Assembly: GCF_029338175.1 (NCBI RefSeq)
Contig: NZ_CP119862.1
Coordinates: forward strand, 4,062,839 to 4,126,838
Reading direction: 5' to 3'
Length of the DNA: 64,000 bases
DNA from: Citrobacter enshiensis
GTDB taxonomy: Bacteria; Pseudomonadota; Gammaproteobacteria; Enterobacterales; Enterobacteriaceae
Shown here: in pieces, positions 36,080-46,803 of the stretch
Numbering within the stretch: the stretch's first letter is position 1
How the letters are laid out: each line of letters starts with the position of its first letter
The notes under the pieces: model-generated
The model's input: the letters and a program-made list of their open reading frames with translations, nothing else
What the model was told of the DNA's origin: nothing
Databases searched by the model: none
Translations under genes and position numbers: made by a program

Positions 36080-37033
36080 TTACAGCAGATCGCCGATCAT
36101 TTTTTCCAGTTTACCCTGGTCTACAGCAAACTTACGGATACCGTCCGCCAGTTTGTCTACAGCCATCGGATCCTGGTTGTGCTGCCACAGGAATTCAGCC
36201 TCAGTGATGCGTTCCGGACGCGCTTTCACTTCGCCAGAGAAGGACAGTTTACGCTCAACAGCGCCTTCGCTTTCAGCCAGCTCTTTCAGCAATGCAGGCG
36301 CGATAGTCAGACGATCGCAACCCGCCAGCTCCAGAATCTCACCCATGTTGCGGAAGCTTGCGCCCATCACCACTGTTTCGTAGCCGTGCTGTTTGTAGTA
36401 CTCGTAGATTTCCGTCACAGAAACGACACCCGGATCTTCAGCCGGTGCGTACTCTTTTTTGTCGGTATTGGTTTTATACCAGTCAAGAATACGGCCTACG
36501 AACGGAGAAATCAGATACACGCCAGCTTCTGCACATGCACGAGCCTGCGCGAAGGAGAACAGCAGCGTCAGGTTACAGTTGATGCCTTCTTTTTCCAGCT
36601 GTTCCGCAGCACGAATGCCCTGCCAGGTGGAAGCCAGTTTGATCAGAATACGATCGTTGCTGATGCCCGCATCGTTATAGAGTTTGATCAGACGCTTCGC
36701 TTTCGCGATAGACGCTTCGGTGTCGTAAGACAGACGCGCGTCAACTTCGGTAGAGATACGGCCAGGGACCAGCTTCAGGATCTCCAGACCAATGTTCACC
36801 GCCAGCTTGTCAGTGGCATCAACCACTTGCTGTGCGCGGTCGTTACTCTGCTGCTTAGCCCAGGCAACGGCGTCATCAATCAGCTTACGGTATTCCGGGA
36901 TCTGCGCTGCATTCAGAATGAGAGAAGGGTTAGTTGTGGCATCCTGCGGCTGGTACAGCTTCATTGCCGCGATGTCTCCGGTGTCAGCCACCACGGTAGT
37001 GAACTGACGAAGGGAGGTCAATTTGTCCGTCAT
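36080..37033 (-). CDS. talB: TalB, transaldolase B
   Basis: 317 residues from ATG 37033 ([20 protein letters not shown]); an upstream extension to 37114 is rejected as it does not match the family. The Schiff-base lysine lies in [16 protein letters not shown] near residue 132. Pentose-phosphate pathway enzyme moving a dihydroxyacetone unit from sedoheptulose-7-P to glyceraldehyde-3-P. Confidence 0.98.
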   Translation of the reverse strand: MTDKLTSLRQFTTVVADTGDIAAMKLYQPQDATTNPSLILNAAQIPEYRKLIDDAVAWAKQQSNDRAQQVVDATDKLAVNIGLEILKLVPGRISTEVDARLSYDTEASIAKAKRLIKLYNDAGISNDRILIKLASTWQGIRAAEQLEKEGINCNLTLLFSFAQARACAEAGVYLISPFVGRILDWYKTNTDKKEYAPAEDPGVVSVTEIYEYYKQHGYETVVMGASFRNMGEILELAGCDRLTIAPALLKELAESEGAVERKLSFSGEVKARPERITEAEFLWQHNQDPMAVDKLADGIRKFAVDQGKLEKMIGDLL

Positions 37034-37305
37034 GATAGTGTTTCTCTTTAAACAGCTTGTTAGGGGGATGTAACCGGTCTGCCCTGATGATAACACGACG
37101 CACTGACATCGCAACCGAAGACAATACGGTTATCCGCCCGATGCGGTTTTTAACGCGACATTGACCCTGCACGGCATTACTGACCACCGTCTTGTGTATC
37201 ATAGGATCCTGTTATTAATCGCATTGTAGGGTATATACTGCATACAAATTGGTAACGCTTACACAGGGAAATCGAAGCGTACCGGCATCAACAAGAGGGA
37301 TGTTA

Positions 37306-38744
37306 ATGCCTGATTTTTTATCATTTATTAATGACGTACTTTGGGGATCGGTAATGATCTACCTGCTCTTTGGCGCAGGATGTTGGTTCACTTACCGTAC
37401 CGGATTCGTTCAATTTCGCTATATTCGCCAGTTTGGCAAAAGTCCTGAAAATAGCCTTACCCCACAACCCGGCGGTTTAACGTCATTTCAGGCACTGTGC
37501 ACCAGCCTTGCCGCCCGTATTGGCAGCGGCAATTTAGCGGGCGTCGCCGTCGCGATCTCCGCAGGCGGCCCCGGCGCGGTATTCTGGATGTGGGTTTCAG
37601 CGCTAATAGGTATGGCGACATCCTTTGCTGAGTGCTCGCTCGCCCAACTCTATAAAGAACACGACAGCAAAGGCCAGTTTCGCGGCGGTCCGGCCTGGTA
37701 TATGGCACGAGGACTCGGCATGCGCTGGATGGCGTTCTCTTTGCCGTCTTCTTACTTATTGCTTACGGTATTATTTTTAACAGCGTCCAGGCGAACTCCG
37801 TCGCGCGGGCACTGAATTTTGCCTTTGACATACCTCCCCTTTATTCCGGTCTGCTCCTGGCGTCTCTGGCATTGCTGGTAATCATTCGCGGAATCAAAGG
37901 CGTCGCACGGCTCATGCAGTGGTTTGTCCCCGTGATGGCCTTGCTGTGGCTTACTGCCAGTGTGGCGATCTGTGTCTGGCATATAGACCAACTCCCCGGC
38001 ATCATTGCCGCTATCGTGAAGAGTGCCTTCGGCTGGCAGGAAGCAACGGCAGGTGTTGCTGGCTATACGCTCAGCCAGGCCATTACCAGTGGATTTCAGC
38101 GGGGCATGTTCTCGAATGAAGCCGGTATGGGGTCCCACGCCTAACGCCGCAGCGGCGGCAGCATCATGGCCTCCCCATCCTGCCGCGCAGGGCATTGTGC
38201 AAATGATCGGTGTGTTTACCGACACAGTGATTATTTGTACGGCCAGCGCCATGATCATTTTACTGGCCGACCACCGGCACCGCCTATATGCCGACCGAAG
38301 GTATTCAGCTTGTTCAGCGGGCCATGACCTCATTGACCGGAGAATGGGGAGCAGGATTCGTCGCGTTGATTGTGGTGCTGTTTGCCTTCAGCTCGATCGT
38401 CCGCCAACTATATTTACGCCGAAAACAACCTGATTTTTCTTCAGTTGGACAACGGCCGAAATGTCTGGATATTGCGTATAACCACCGTCTGTATGGTTGT
38501 TCTGGGAACGCTGCTGAGCCTGCCGGTTGTATGGCAACTGGCCGACATTATTATGGCCTGCATGGCGATCACCAACCTGACCGCAATACTGTTACTCTCT
38601 CCGGTGGTGTATACCCTGGCGGGAGATTACCTGCGTCAGCGCAAACTCGGCGTACGGCCCGTCTTTGATCCGCTTCGTTATCCTGATATCGGCCAACAGT
38701 TGGCGCCAGGGAGCTGGGAAGACCACGACAGGCGATCGGAATGA
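37306..38744 (+). CDS. yaaJ: YaaJ, alanine/glycine:cation symporter (four apparent frameshifts)
   Basis: AGCS-family transporter, about 478 residues when read through. ATG 37306 follows AGAGGGA. Homology moves between frames at about 37731 (one G missing in RWMG), 38135 (extra C in GMGSTPNAAAAA), 38269 (LLA-TTGTAYMP) and 38401 (extra C in FSSIVANYIYAENN). All the expected segments are present in order up to LGVRPVFDPLRYPDIGQQL and a stop at 38744. The even spread of indels and intact conservation on both sides suggest sequence errors, though true decay of this non-essential gene cannot be excluded. Confidence 0.87.
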
Positions 38745-38823
38745 CACAAGGTAATCGCAGCCATCGATCAATTCTGTCGTTTTTTTTGCTAAAGTCGCAG
38801 TAAATTTCCCGCAAGGACTGGAT

Positions 38824-39598
38824 ATGCTGATTCTCATTTCACCTGCAAAAACGCTCGATTACCAGAGCCCGCTGGCGACTACGCGTCATACCCTGCCCGA
38901 GCTGCTGGATCACTCCCAGCAGCTTATCCACGAGGCGCGTAAACTCTCTGCCCCGCAGATTGGGTAAACTGATGGGAATAAGCGACAAGCTGGCCGACCT
39001 CAACGCCACCCGCTTTCACGACTGGCAACCCAACTTCTCCCCCGACAATGCGCGTCAGGCTATTCTTGCGTTCAAAGGGGATGTCTACACCGGACTGCGC
39101 GCAGAAACCTTCAGCGATGCGGATTTTGACTTCGCCCAACAACATTTGCGCATGCTCTCCGGTTTGTATGGCGTCTTGCGCCCGCTGGATTTGATGCAAC
39201 CCTATCGTCTGGAAATGGGGATTCGCCTTGAAAACGCGAAAGGGAAAGATCTCTACCAATTCTGGGGCGATACGATCACTGAAAAGCTCAATGAAGCCCT
39301 GAAAGCACAAGGGGATCAGGTTGTCATCAACCTGGCGTCAGACGAATACTTTAAATCAGTGAAGCCGAAGAAACTGAACGCCGAACTTATCAAACCGGTT
39401 TTCCTCGATGAGAAAAACGGCAAGTTCAAGGTCATCAGTTTCTACGCCAAAAAAGCGCGCGGTCTGATGAGTCGCTACATTATTGAAAATCGCCTGACGA
39501 CGCCGGAGCAACTCACCGGCTTTAACAGCGAAGGCTATTTCTTTGATGAAGAAGCGTCAGGACAGGGTGAACTGGTGTTTAAACGCCACGAGCAGTAA
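38824..39598 (+). CDS. yaaA: YaaA, peroxide stress resistance protein (one frameshift)
   Basis: 257 residues after removing one extra G near 38963, where the frame breaks at [17 protein letters not shown]328 family. In E. coli YaaA lowers free intracellular iron under peroxide stress and belongs to the OxyR regulon; some homologues bind DNA. N-terminus [17 protein letters not shown]; conserved [16 protein letters not shown] near the C-terminus. ATG follows AAGGACTGGAT. Confidence 0.93.
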
Positions 39599-39604
39599 TT
39601 GAAG

Positions 39605-39642
39605 CGTGCCGGATAAGACGCGTCAGCATCGCCATCCGGCAC
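39605..39642. repeat. REP unit between convergent yaaA and thrC
   Basis: GTGCCGGATAAGACG...CATCGCCATCCGGCAC palindrome in the 49-nt gap between convergent yaaA and thrC; it may end both transcripts. Confidence 0.8.
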
Positions 39643-39647
39643 AGCAA

Positions 39648-40934
39648 CTAGCTGCGCGTCATCATCAACTGACGTAGCGCCGCGAAATCGGCGGGCAGAT
39701 GATGAGAAAGCAGCGGCAAATCAGCACGGTCCGCCAGCTCTTTTGGCAGATCCAGCGTTTCGCCGAGAATGGCTTCCACGCTCTCTTTAAATTTTGCCGG
39801 ATGCGCGGTTCCCAGGAACAGGCCATACTCGCCAGGGTGCAATTGATCGCGCAACGCACGGTAGGCTACCGCCGCATGCGGTTCTGAAGTGTAACCCACC
39901 GCTTTTAACTCACGCATCGTCTCTTGCGTCGTCGCGTCGTCCACCGCCGCGTAACCCAGTTCATTCAGACGCCAGATCTTACGGCGGAACAACTCCTCCA
40001 CACGCGGCCAGTTATTCGGCTGACTGACATCCATGGCATTCGACAGGGTCGCCTGCGTCGCCTTAGGCGCCCACTGCCCGTCATGCAGGAAGCGCGGTAC
40101 GGTATCATTGACGTTGGTGGCCGCGATAAAACGCTTCACCGGCAGGCCGAGCGATTTCGCCAGCAGGCCCGCGGTCAGATCGCCGAAGTTGCCGCTAGGA
40201 ACAGAAACCACCAGCTGATTACGTGCCTCTTGCGGCAACTGTGCAACCGCTTCGAAGTAGTAACAAATCTGCGCTAACAGACGGCTGATGTTAATAGAGT
40301 TAGCCGAGTTCAGTCCCAGTGCCTGCTTCAGCGCTTCATCATCAAACGCCTGCTTCACCAGGGCCTGGCAGGCATCAAAATCACCGTCGATCGCCACGGT
40401 CTCAATGTTGCCGCCAAGCGTACAAAACAGTTTTTCCTGCAACGGGCTGATCTTACCGTGCGGGTAGAGAATAACGACACGCACATTTTTCAGGCCATAA
40501 AAAGCGTGAGCCACTGCCGCACCGGTATCGCCGGAGGTCGCTGTCAGGATAGTGACCGGTTTATCGCCGCTGATATGTGTCAGCATCTGCGCCATAAAAC
40601 GCCCGCCGAAATCTTTAAACGCCAGCGTGGGTCCGTGAAACAACTCGAGACAGCCAACATCGCTTTCTACCTTTGCCACTGGCGCCGGGAACGCAAACGC
40701 CGAGCGTACACGCTCTTCAAGGATCTCCTGCGGGATCTCATCCCCAATGAATGCTGAGAGGATCTTAGCGCTGCGGACAATGAAGTCCTGGTTCAGCATC
40801 TCATCAATCTCAGTCAGGCTAAATTCCGGGAGTTCATGCGGAAAGAATAACCCCTGATTTTTGCCCAGTCCCTGCGTGACGGCCTGCGCAAAGCTGACCT
40901 GTTCATTGTGATCTTTTAAATTATAGAGTTTCAT
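39648..40934 (-). CDS. thrC: ThrC, threonine synthase
   Basis: 428 residues, intact. PLP enzyme of fold type II: the PLP lysine lies in HGPTLAFKDFGGRFMAQ near residue 107, followed by TSGDTGAAVAHAF. It converts phosphohomoserine to threonine, the last step of the operon's pathway. Its start lies 3 nt after the inferred thrB stop. It is last in thrLABC. Confidence 0.98.
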   Translation of the reverse strand: MKLYNLKDHNEQVSFAQAVTQGLGKNQGLFFPHELPEFSLTEIDEMLNQDFIVRSAKILSAFIGDEIPQEILEERVRSAFAFPAPVAKVESDVGCLELFHGPTLAFKDFGGRFMAQMLTHISGDKPVTILTATSGDTGAAVAHAFYGLKNVRVVILYPHGKISPLQEKLFCTLGGNIETVAIDGDFDACQALVKQAFDDEALKQALGLNSANSINISRLLAQICYYFEAVAQLPQEARNQLVVSVPSGNFGDLTAGLLAKSLGLPVKRFIAATNVNDTVPRFLHDGQWAPKATQATLSNAMDVSQPNNWPRVEELFRRKIWRLNELGYAAVDDATTQETMRELKAVGYTSEPHAAVAYRALRDQLHPGEYGLFLGTAHPAKFKESVEAILGETLDLPKELADRADLPLLSHHLPADFAALRQLMMTRS

Positions 40935-40937
40935 TAA

Positions 40938-41867
40938 TTATCCCAGTACTCGTGCGCCCGCCGTGTCCAGACGGCAAATATGAACAAAGCCTTCCTGATT
41001 TGCAGATAATGTTTAGTCAGGCCAATCCGCTACGCGTTGAGCGGTATCCGGTTTATCGCACAGCGCGAACAGCGTCGGTCCGGACCCGGAAATACCGCTG
41101 GTCAGCGCGCCGATCTCCGCCACCGCCTGACGTGCCTGGCTAAAACCTGGCAGCAGACGCGCGCGATAGGGCTCAGCAATCACATCTTTCATCAGCTTTG
41201 CAGCAAGCTGCGGCTGACGGGAATAACAGGCATGAATAAATCCGGCCAGGTGCCGCCCGTGGGCAATGCAATCCTGACGACGGTACTGCGCGGGTAAAAT
41301 CGCGCGGGCTTCCGCCGTGGACACTTTGATCCCCGGATAAGCAAGTACCCATAGCCACTCATCAAAGCCTGGCACTTGTTGGCTAATTATGCCGTTTTCT
41401 TCAATCATCAACTGCATGCCGCCCAGAAAACACGGCGCGACGTTATCGTAATGAATGCTGCCGGAGATACGTCCTTCCAGCTCACCCATAATGGCCAGCA
41501 GTCGCGTATCGTTCAGCGGTTTACCGCAGTGTTCGTTCATCGCCACCAGCGCAGCAACGACGGAACAGGCGCTGGAACCTAACCCAGAACCTATCGGCAT
41601 GTTCTTTTCCAGCGTCATCGCCACCGGGATTTGCTTGCCAAGCTCCTGGCAAAAACGCTCCCAACACTGATAGACAATGTTTTCACGCGGCTCTGGTGGC
41701 AGTTTGTCAGCAAAGTGCCCCCGATTATCCAGACGAAAGCTGTCTGCGGCTTCAACGGTAACCACGTCGCCCAACAGCGAACCATCAACGGGCGTCACCG
41801 CCGCCCCAAGGACATCAAACCCAACGCTCATATTGGCGCTGGAAGCCGGAGCATAAACTTTCACCAT
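40938..41867 (-). CDS. thrB: ThrB, homoserine kinase (two C-terminal frameshifts)
   Basis: 310 residues after correction. GHMP kinase: the ATP loop is [23 protein letters not shown] near residue 90, with [15 protein letters not shown] near the C-terminus. As read, the frame stops at 41013 after RVADW; one extra G near 41021 and one missing T near 41000 restore [28 protein letters not shown] and a stop at 40938, next to thrC. It phosphorylates homoserine. Confidence 0.95.
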
Positions 41868-41868
41868 C

Positions 41869-44343
41869 TTAAACTCCTAACTTCCATGAAAGGGTACGCA
41901 GCAGATCGGCAAATACGCCCGCCGCCGTCACGTCGTTGCCTGCACCATAACCGCGCAACACCAGCGGCAACGGTTGATAATAGTGGCTGTAGAACGCCAG
42001 CGCGTTTTCGCCGTTTTTCACTTTGAACAGCGGATCGTTGCCATCGACCTCGGCAATCTTCACGCGGCAAACGCCGTCCTCTTCAATGTTGCCCACATAG
42101 CGCAACACTTTACCCTCATCAGGCTCGCCACGGGCTTTCGCCCACGCGTGCGCAAACGCGTCATCAAGCTGCGGCAGATTCGTCATAAACGCTGCCCACA
42201 TCGCCCAGAATCATCAAACCCTTCTGGTAACACCGGTTCGATCACGATATCGGAAAGCTCCAGTGCCCGACCCGTTTCACGGGCGAGGATCAGCAGTTTG
42301 CGTGCAACATCCATTCCGGAGAGATCGTCTCGCGGATCGGGTTCGGTGTAACCCATCTCACGAGCCTGTGTGGTGGCCTGCGAGAGGCTCATCCCTTCAT
42401 CCAGTTTACCGAAGATAAATGAGAGCGAGCCGGAGAGAATACCGGAGAATTTTTGCAGCTCGTCCCCCGCATTGAGCAGGTTTTGCAGGTTTTCAATCAC
42501 CGGCAGGCCCGCGCCAACGTTCGTGTCATATAAAAATTTGCGCCGCGATTTTTCCGCAGCAAAACGCAGCTGATGGTAGTAATCCATCGACGAGGTGTTC
42601 GCCTTCTTGTTTGGCGTCACCACATGGAAACCTTCGCGCAGGAAGTCTGCGTACTGATCCGCAACAGCCTGGCTGGAGGTGCAATCCACAATGACAGGGT
42701 TGAGCAGGTGATATTCCTTCACCAGACGAATTAAACGGCCTAAGTTGAAAGGCTCTTTCGCTTCCGCCAGTTCCGCCTGCCAGTTTTCCAGATTCAACCC
42801 ATGCACATTGGTCAGCAGCGCCTTTGAGTTCGCCACACCGCACACGCGCAGATCGATATGTTTATTCTTCAGCCAGCTCTGCTGGCGTTTGAGCTGTTCC
42901 AGTAACGCGCCGCCAACGCCGCCGACACCGATGACAAACACTTCAATGACCTGATCGGTATTGAACAGCATCTGGTGTGTTACGCGTACACCGGTTGTTG
43001 CATCGTCATTGTTTACCACCACAGAAATAGAACGCTCGGAAGAGCCTTGTGCAATGGCGACGATATTGATGTTGGCGCGAGCCAGCGCCGCGAAGAATTT
43101 TGCCGAAATGCCACGCAGCGTTCGCATGCCATCCCCCACCACAGAGATGATGGCCAGATGGTCAGTCACCGCCAGCGGCTCCAGCAAACCTTCTTCAGTT
43201 CCAGGTAGAATTCATCCTGCATCGCGCGCTGGGCACGTGCGCTGTCGCCCTGCGGCACACAGAAACTGATGCTGTACTCTGAAGAGGACTGCGTGATCAG
43301 GACCACCGAAATACCGGCGCGAGACATGGCGGCAAACACACGCGCAGCCATTCCCACCATCCCTTTCATACCGGGACCGGAAACACTGAACATCGCCATG
43401 TTGTTTAAGATTCGAAATCCCTTTCACCGGCAGATTGTCATCATCGCAACTGGCGCCAATCAGCGTACCGGGCGCTTGCGGGTTTCCGGTATTTTTAATC
43501 AGGCATGGGATCTGGAAACTGAGCAATAGGGGTAATCGTGCGAGGGTGGAGAACTTTGGCGCCGAAGTAGGAAAGCTCCATGGCTTCCTGATAAGACATC
43601 GATTTCAGTAATCTGGCATCCGGCACCTGGCGAGGGTCGCAGGTGTACACGCCATCAACGTCAGTCCAGATCTCACAACAATCCGCGCGTAAACAGGCAG
43701 CCAGAACAGCAGCCGAATAGTCAGAGCCGTTGCGCCCCAGCACGACCAGCTCACCTTTATCATTCCCGGCGGTAAAACCTGCCATCAGCACCATATGGTC
43801 TGCGGGGATACGCCCGGCCGCAATACGACGCGTGGATTCAGCGATATCGACGGTGGACTCGAGGTAATGCCCAACCGCCAGTAACTTCTCAACCGGATCA
43901 ATGACCGTCACGCCGTGGCCGCGCGCTTCCAGCAAGCCCGCCATAATGGCGATCGACATTTTTTCACCACGGCAGATAAGCGCGGCGTTGATGCTGTCCG
44001 GGCACTGCCCCAGCAGGCTGATGCCGTGCAGCACATGTTTGATCTGCGCAAATTCGTGTTCGACGAAGGCTTTCAATTGCGCCAACGGAAAGCCCGGTTG
44101 CGCGGCAGCGAGTCCCGTCAGAAGTTCGGAAAAGATGCGTTCGGCATCGCTGATATTGGGTAAAGCATCCTGACCTCCGATGGTTTTTTCAATCATCGCC
44201 ACCAGATGGTTAGTAATTTTCGCAGGGGCAGAAAGCACGGTTGCGACCTGCCCCTGCCTGGCATTGCTTTCCAGAATATCGGCAACTCGCAGAAAGCGTT
44301 CTGCATTTGCCACTGATGTACCGCCGAACTTCAACACTCGCAT
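41869..44343 (-). CDS. thrA: ThrA, aspartokinase I/homoserine dehydrogenase I (five frameshifts)
   Basis: About 820 residues after correction, starting at [20 protein letters not shown]. Aspartokinase domain to about residue 250, ACT regulatory region in the middle, homoserine dehydrogenase from [17 protein letters not shown] to the end ([14 protein letters not shown]-like tail). Frame changes lie near 43517, 43405, 43190, 42205 and 42196, four being single extra bases. All are in otherwise well-conserved text, so they are probably errors. Threonine-inhibited first and third steps of the pathway. Confidence 0.95.
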
Positions 44344-44369
44344 TGTTGTTACCTCGTTACCTTTGGTCG

Positions 44370-44406
44370 AAAAAAAAGCCCGCACTGTTTAGGTGCGGGC
44401 TTTTTT
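44370..44406 (-). terminator. thr operon attenuator
   Basis: On the minus strand AAAAAAGCCCGCACC-TAAACA-GTGCGGGC followed by eight T, between thrL and thrA. Transcription stops here when the thrL threonine/isoleucine codons are translated without stalling. Confidence 0.95.
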
Positions 44407-44424
44407 CTGTGTTTCCTGTACGCG

Positions 44425-44490
44425 TCAGCCCGCACCGTTACCTGTGGTAATGGTGATGGTTGTGGTCATGGTGGTGCTGATGCGTTTCAT
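44425..44490 (-). CDS. thrL: ThrL, thr operon leader peptide
   Basis: 21 residues: M-K-R-I-S-T-T-M-T-T-T-I-T-I-T-T-G-N-G-A-G, then TGA. Dense in threonine and isoleucine codons, just upstream of the attenuator hairpin. It differs from E. coli by Met for Ile at position 8. It carries the control element for thrABC by ribosome stalling. Confidence 0.96.
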   Translation of the reverse strand: MKRISTTMTTTITITTGNGAG

Positions 44491-44535
44491 GGATGTTGTG
44501 TTCTCTGTAATTTTTATCTGTCTGTGCTGTATGCC

Positions 44536-44569
44536 TATATTGGTTAAAGTATCTGATGACTTAAGTCAA
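44536..44569 (-). promoter_or_regulatory. Probable thr operon promoter
   Basis: TTGACT (minus strand, 44564-44569) is followed by AAGTCATCAGATACTTTAACC, very similar to the E. coli thr promoter region about 75 bp before thrL. The exact -10 hexamer is not certain. Confidence 0.55.
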
Positions 44570-44703
44570 TAAATTTTTAATTTGATCACACTCCGAAACT
44601 TGTTCACGAGCTGCTGCCTGCGTCTTTACTTTCAACCAATACAGAGTGAAAACACCACTTGAAACCAGAACAAACACCCATTAAATCACAACTGAGTAAG
44701 ATT

Positions 44704-45390
44704 TTATTTTGCTATATTTTTCTCAATATCATGCAGTAAACGGTGCAACATTGCGGTGTCCCGCTGCCCTAACAGGCCAATGCGTTGCTGCAACCAATCC
44801 GCCAGTTTGATGTCGTCAGCCACGTCCAGAGAGCCCAATAACCTTACAATTCGTGCGCGTAATGCCTGCAGCTGAAACTCATCAGATGTTTCAGTCTCTT
44901 TTATGGATTGTTGCATTAAACCTGCTAATTGATAGCAGTAGACCATCACCGCCTGGCCTAAATTGAGCGAAGGGTAATCAGCCACCATCGGAACTCCCGT
45001 CAGCACATCCGCCAACGCCAATTCTTCGTTTGTCAGCCCGGAATCTTCGCGTCCAAAAACCAGTGCGGCGTGACTCATCCAGCCGGACTTTTCCTGCAAC
45101 AAGGGCACCAGTTCTGCCGGCGTTGCATAGTAATGAAATTTCGCGCGGCTGCGGGCTGTCGTCGCGACGGTAAATTCAACGTCGTGCAGAGCCTCCGCCA
45201 GGGTAGGGAAAACGCTAATATTATCAATAATATCACCTGAACCATGCGCGACCCAACGGGTGGCGGGTTCAAGGTGAGCCTGACTGTCGACGATACGTAA
45301 ATCGGTAAACCCCATCGTCTTCATGGCGCGTGCCGCTGCGCCAATGTTTTCCGCTCTGGCCGGGGCGACCAGGATGATTGTTAAACGCAT
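44704..45390 (-). CDS. yjtD: YjtD (LasT), SPOUT-family RNA methyltransferase-like protein
   Basis: 228 residues, intact. SpoU/TrmJ-like: MRLTIILVAPARAENIGAAARAMKTMGF at the N-terminus, LVFGREDSGLTNEEL near residue 115, and VPMVADYPSLNLGQAVMVYCYQL, the knotted SAM-binding motifs. Its RNA target is not established. It lies between the thr promoter and the arcA upstream region. Confidence 0.93.
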   Translation of the reverse strand: MRLTIILVAPARAENIGAAARAMKTMGFTDLRIVDSQAHLEPATRWVAHGSGDIIDNISVFPTLAEALHDVEFTVATTARSRAKFHYYATPAELVPLLQEKSGWMSHAALVFGREDSGLTNEELALADVLTGVPMVADYPSLNLGQAVMVYCYQLAGLMQQSIKETETSDEFQLQALRARIVRLLGSLDVADDIKLADWLQQRIGLLGQRDTAMLHRLLHDIEKNIAK

Positions 45391-46025
45391 TTATGAGACT
45401 CTTTTTGACTGGCCCGTGGGGAATAATGTGATGCATATCATCATATTACGCGGCGCGAATTTACAAATTTTTAACGAAAATCACTGAATCCGTATTTCAC
45501 ATTCAGTAAAAGACGCTAAACTGTTTCCTGTGTTTACAAACGATTATTATGTTAATAAAAGTTGCATATCTTTCTGTTTATTTAGGATAATTTAATTTAA
45601 AATGGATCGCATCCATTGGATTCATTACATTTATTAGTTAGGTCGCGCAACTAGTTGGATTGCTGCAATTTTGTGATGAAAGCTAGCATTTAGATACGAT
45701 GATTTCATCAAACTGTTAACGTGCTACAATTGAACTTGATATATGTCAACGAAGCGTAGTTTTATTGGGTGTCCGGTATCACTTAGCCTGTTATGTTGCT
45801 GTTAAAATGGTTAGGATGACAGCCGTTTTTGACACTGTCGGGTCCAGAGGGAAAGTACCCAGACCAAGCTAATGATGTTGTTGACGTTGATGGAAAGTGC
45901 ATCAAGAACGCAATTACGTACTTTAGTCATGTTACGCCGATCATGTTAATTTGCGACATGCATCAGGCAGGTCAGGGACTTTTGTACTTCCTGTTTCGAT
46001 TTAGTTGGCAATTTAGGTAGCAAAC
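45391..46025. promoter_or_regulatory. arcA upstream region
   Basis: 635 nt, AT-rich, between divergent yjtD and arcA. It should hold the several arcA promoters and the long leader known in E. coli; I cannot place individual promoters with confidence. It also contains the small gene yjjY on the minus strand. A plus-strand reading frame at 45829-46020 has no RBS or homologue that I recognise. Confidence 0.5.
45791..45930 (-). CDS. yjjY: YjjY small protein, frameshifted copy
   Basis: Begins MTKVRNCVLDALSINVNNIISLV, identical to E. coli YjjY over the first 23 residues. Then a single base is missing (SLV-VGTFP becomes SLVWVLSL), giving a 39-residue product ending at 45811. Restoring the base gives the normal 46-residue protein ending at 45791. 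Function unknown; the DNA may be conserved because it is arcA regulatory sequence. Confidence 0.65.
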
Positions 46026-46742
46026 ATGCAGACCCCGCACATTCTTATCGTTGAAGACGAGTTGGTAACACGCAACACGTTGAAAAGTATTTTCGAAGCG
46101 GAAGGCTATGATGTATTCGAAGCGACAGATGGCGCGGAAATGCATCAGATCCTCTCTGAATATGACATCAACCTGGTGATTATGGATATCAATTTGCCAG
46201 GGAAAAACGGTCTTCTGTTAGCGCGTGAACTGCGTGAACAGGCTAACGTTGCGTTGATGTTCCTGACGGGCCGCGATAACGAAGTCGATAAAATCCTCGG
46301 CCTCGAAATCGGTGCGGATGACTACATCACCAAACCGTTTAACCCACGCGAACTGACTATCCGTGCGCGCAACCTGCTGTCTCGTACCATGAACCTGGGT
46401 ACCGTCAGCGAAGAACGCCGTAGCGTTGAAAGCTACAAGTTCAATGGTTGGGAACTCGATATCAACAGCCGCTCTTTGATTGGTCCAGATGGCGAGCAGT
46501 ATAAACTGCCACGCAGCGAATTCCGTGCCATGCTTCACTTCTGTGAGAACCCGGGTAAGATCCAGTCTCGTGCAGAACTGCTGAAGAAAATGACCGGTCG
46601 CGAGCTGAAGCCGCATGACCGTACTGTTGACGTGACCATCCGTCGTATTCGTAAACATTTCGAATCGACACCGGATACTCCGGAAATTATCGCCACCATC
46701 CACGGCGAAGGCTACCGTTTCTGCGGTGACCTGCAGGATTAA
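46026..46742 (+). CDS. arcA: ArcA, anoxic redox control response regulator
   Basis: 238 residues, intact. Receiver domain with phospho-acceptor Asp54 in [14 protein letters not shown], the conserved lysine in [10 protein letters not shown], and a C-terminal OmpR-type winged helix ending [14 protein letters not shown]. Phosphorylated by ArcB under anoxia; represses respiratory and TCA genes. Followed by an intrinsic terminator. Confidence 0.99.
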   Translation: MQTPHILIVEDELVTRNTLKSIFEAEGYDVFEATDGAEMHQILSEYDINLVIMDINLPGKNGLLLARELREQANVALMFLTGRDNEVDKILGLEIGADDYITKPFNPRELTIRARNLLSRTMNLGTVSEERRSVESYKFNGWELDINSRSLIGPDGEQYKLPRSEFRAMLHFCENPGKIQSRAELLKKMTGRELKPHDRTVDVTIRRIRKHFESTPDTPEIIATIHGEGYRFCGDLQD

Positions 46743-46761
46743 TCCTGACACCTCCGGTATT

Positions 46762-46788
46762 AAAAACGGCGCACATGGCGCCGTTTTT
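46762..46788 (+). terminator. arcA terminator
   Basis: AAAAACGGCGC-CAT-GGCGCCGTTTTT-type stem about 20 nt after the arcA stop; flanking A and T runs let it work for convergent creD too. Confidence 0.9.
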
Positions 46789-46803
46789 CATTTCTCACCT
46801 GTG

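Noticed and set aside
45829-46020. 63-codon plus-strand frame just upstream of arcA as a possible leader peptide
   Set aside because: No RBS, no recognised homologue, and it overlaps yjjY on the other strand.
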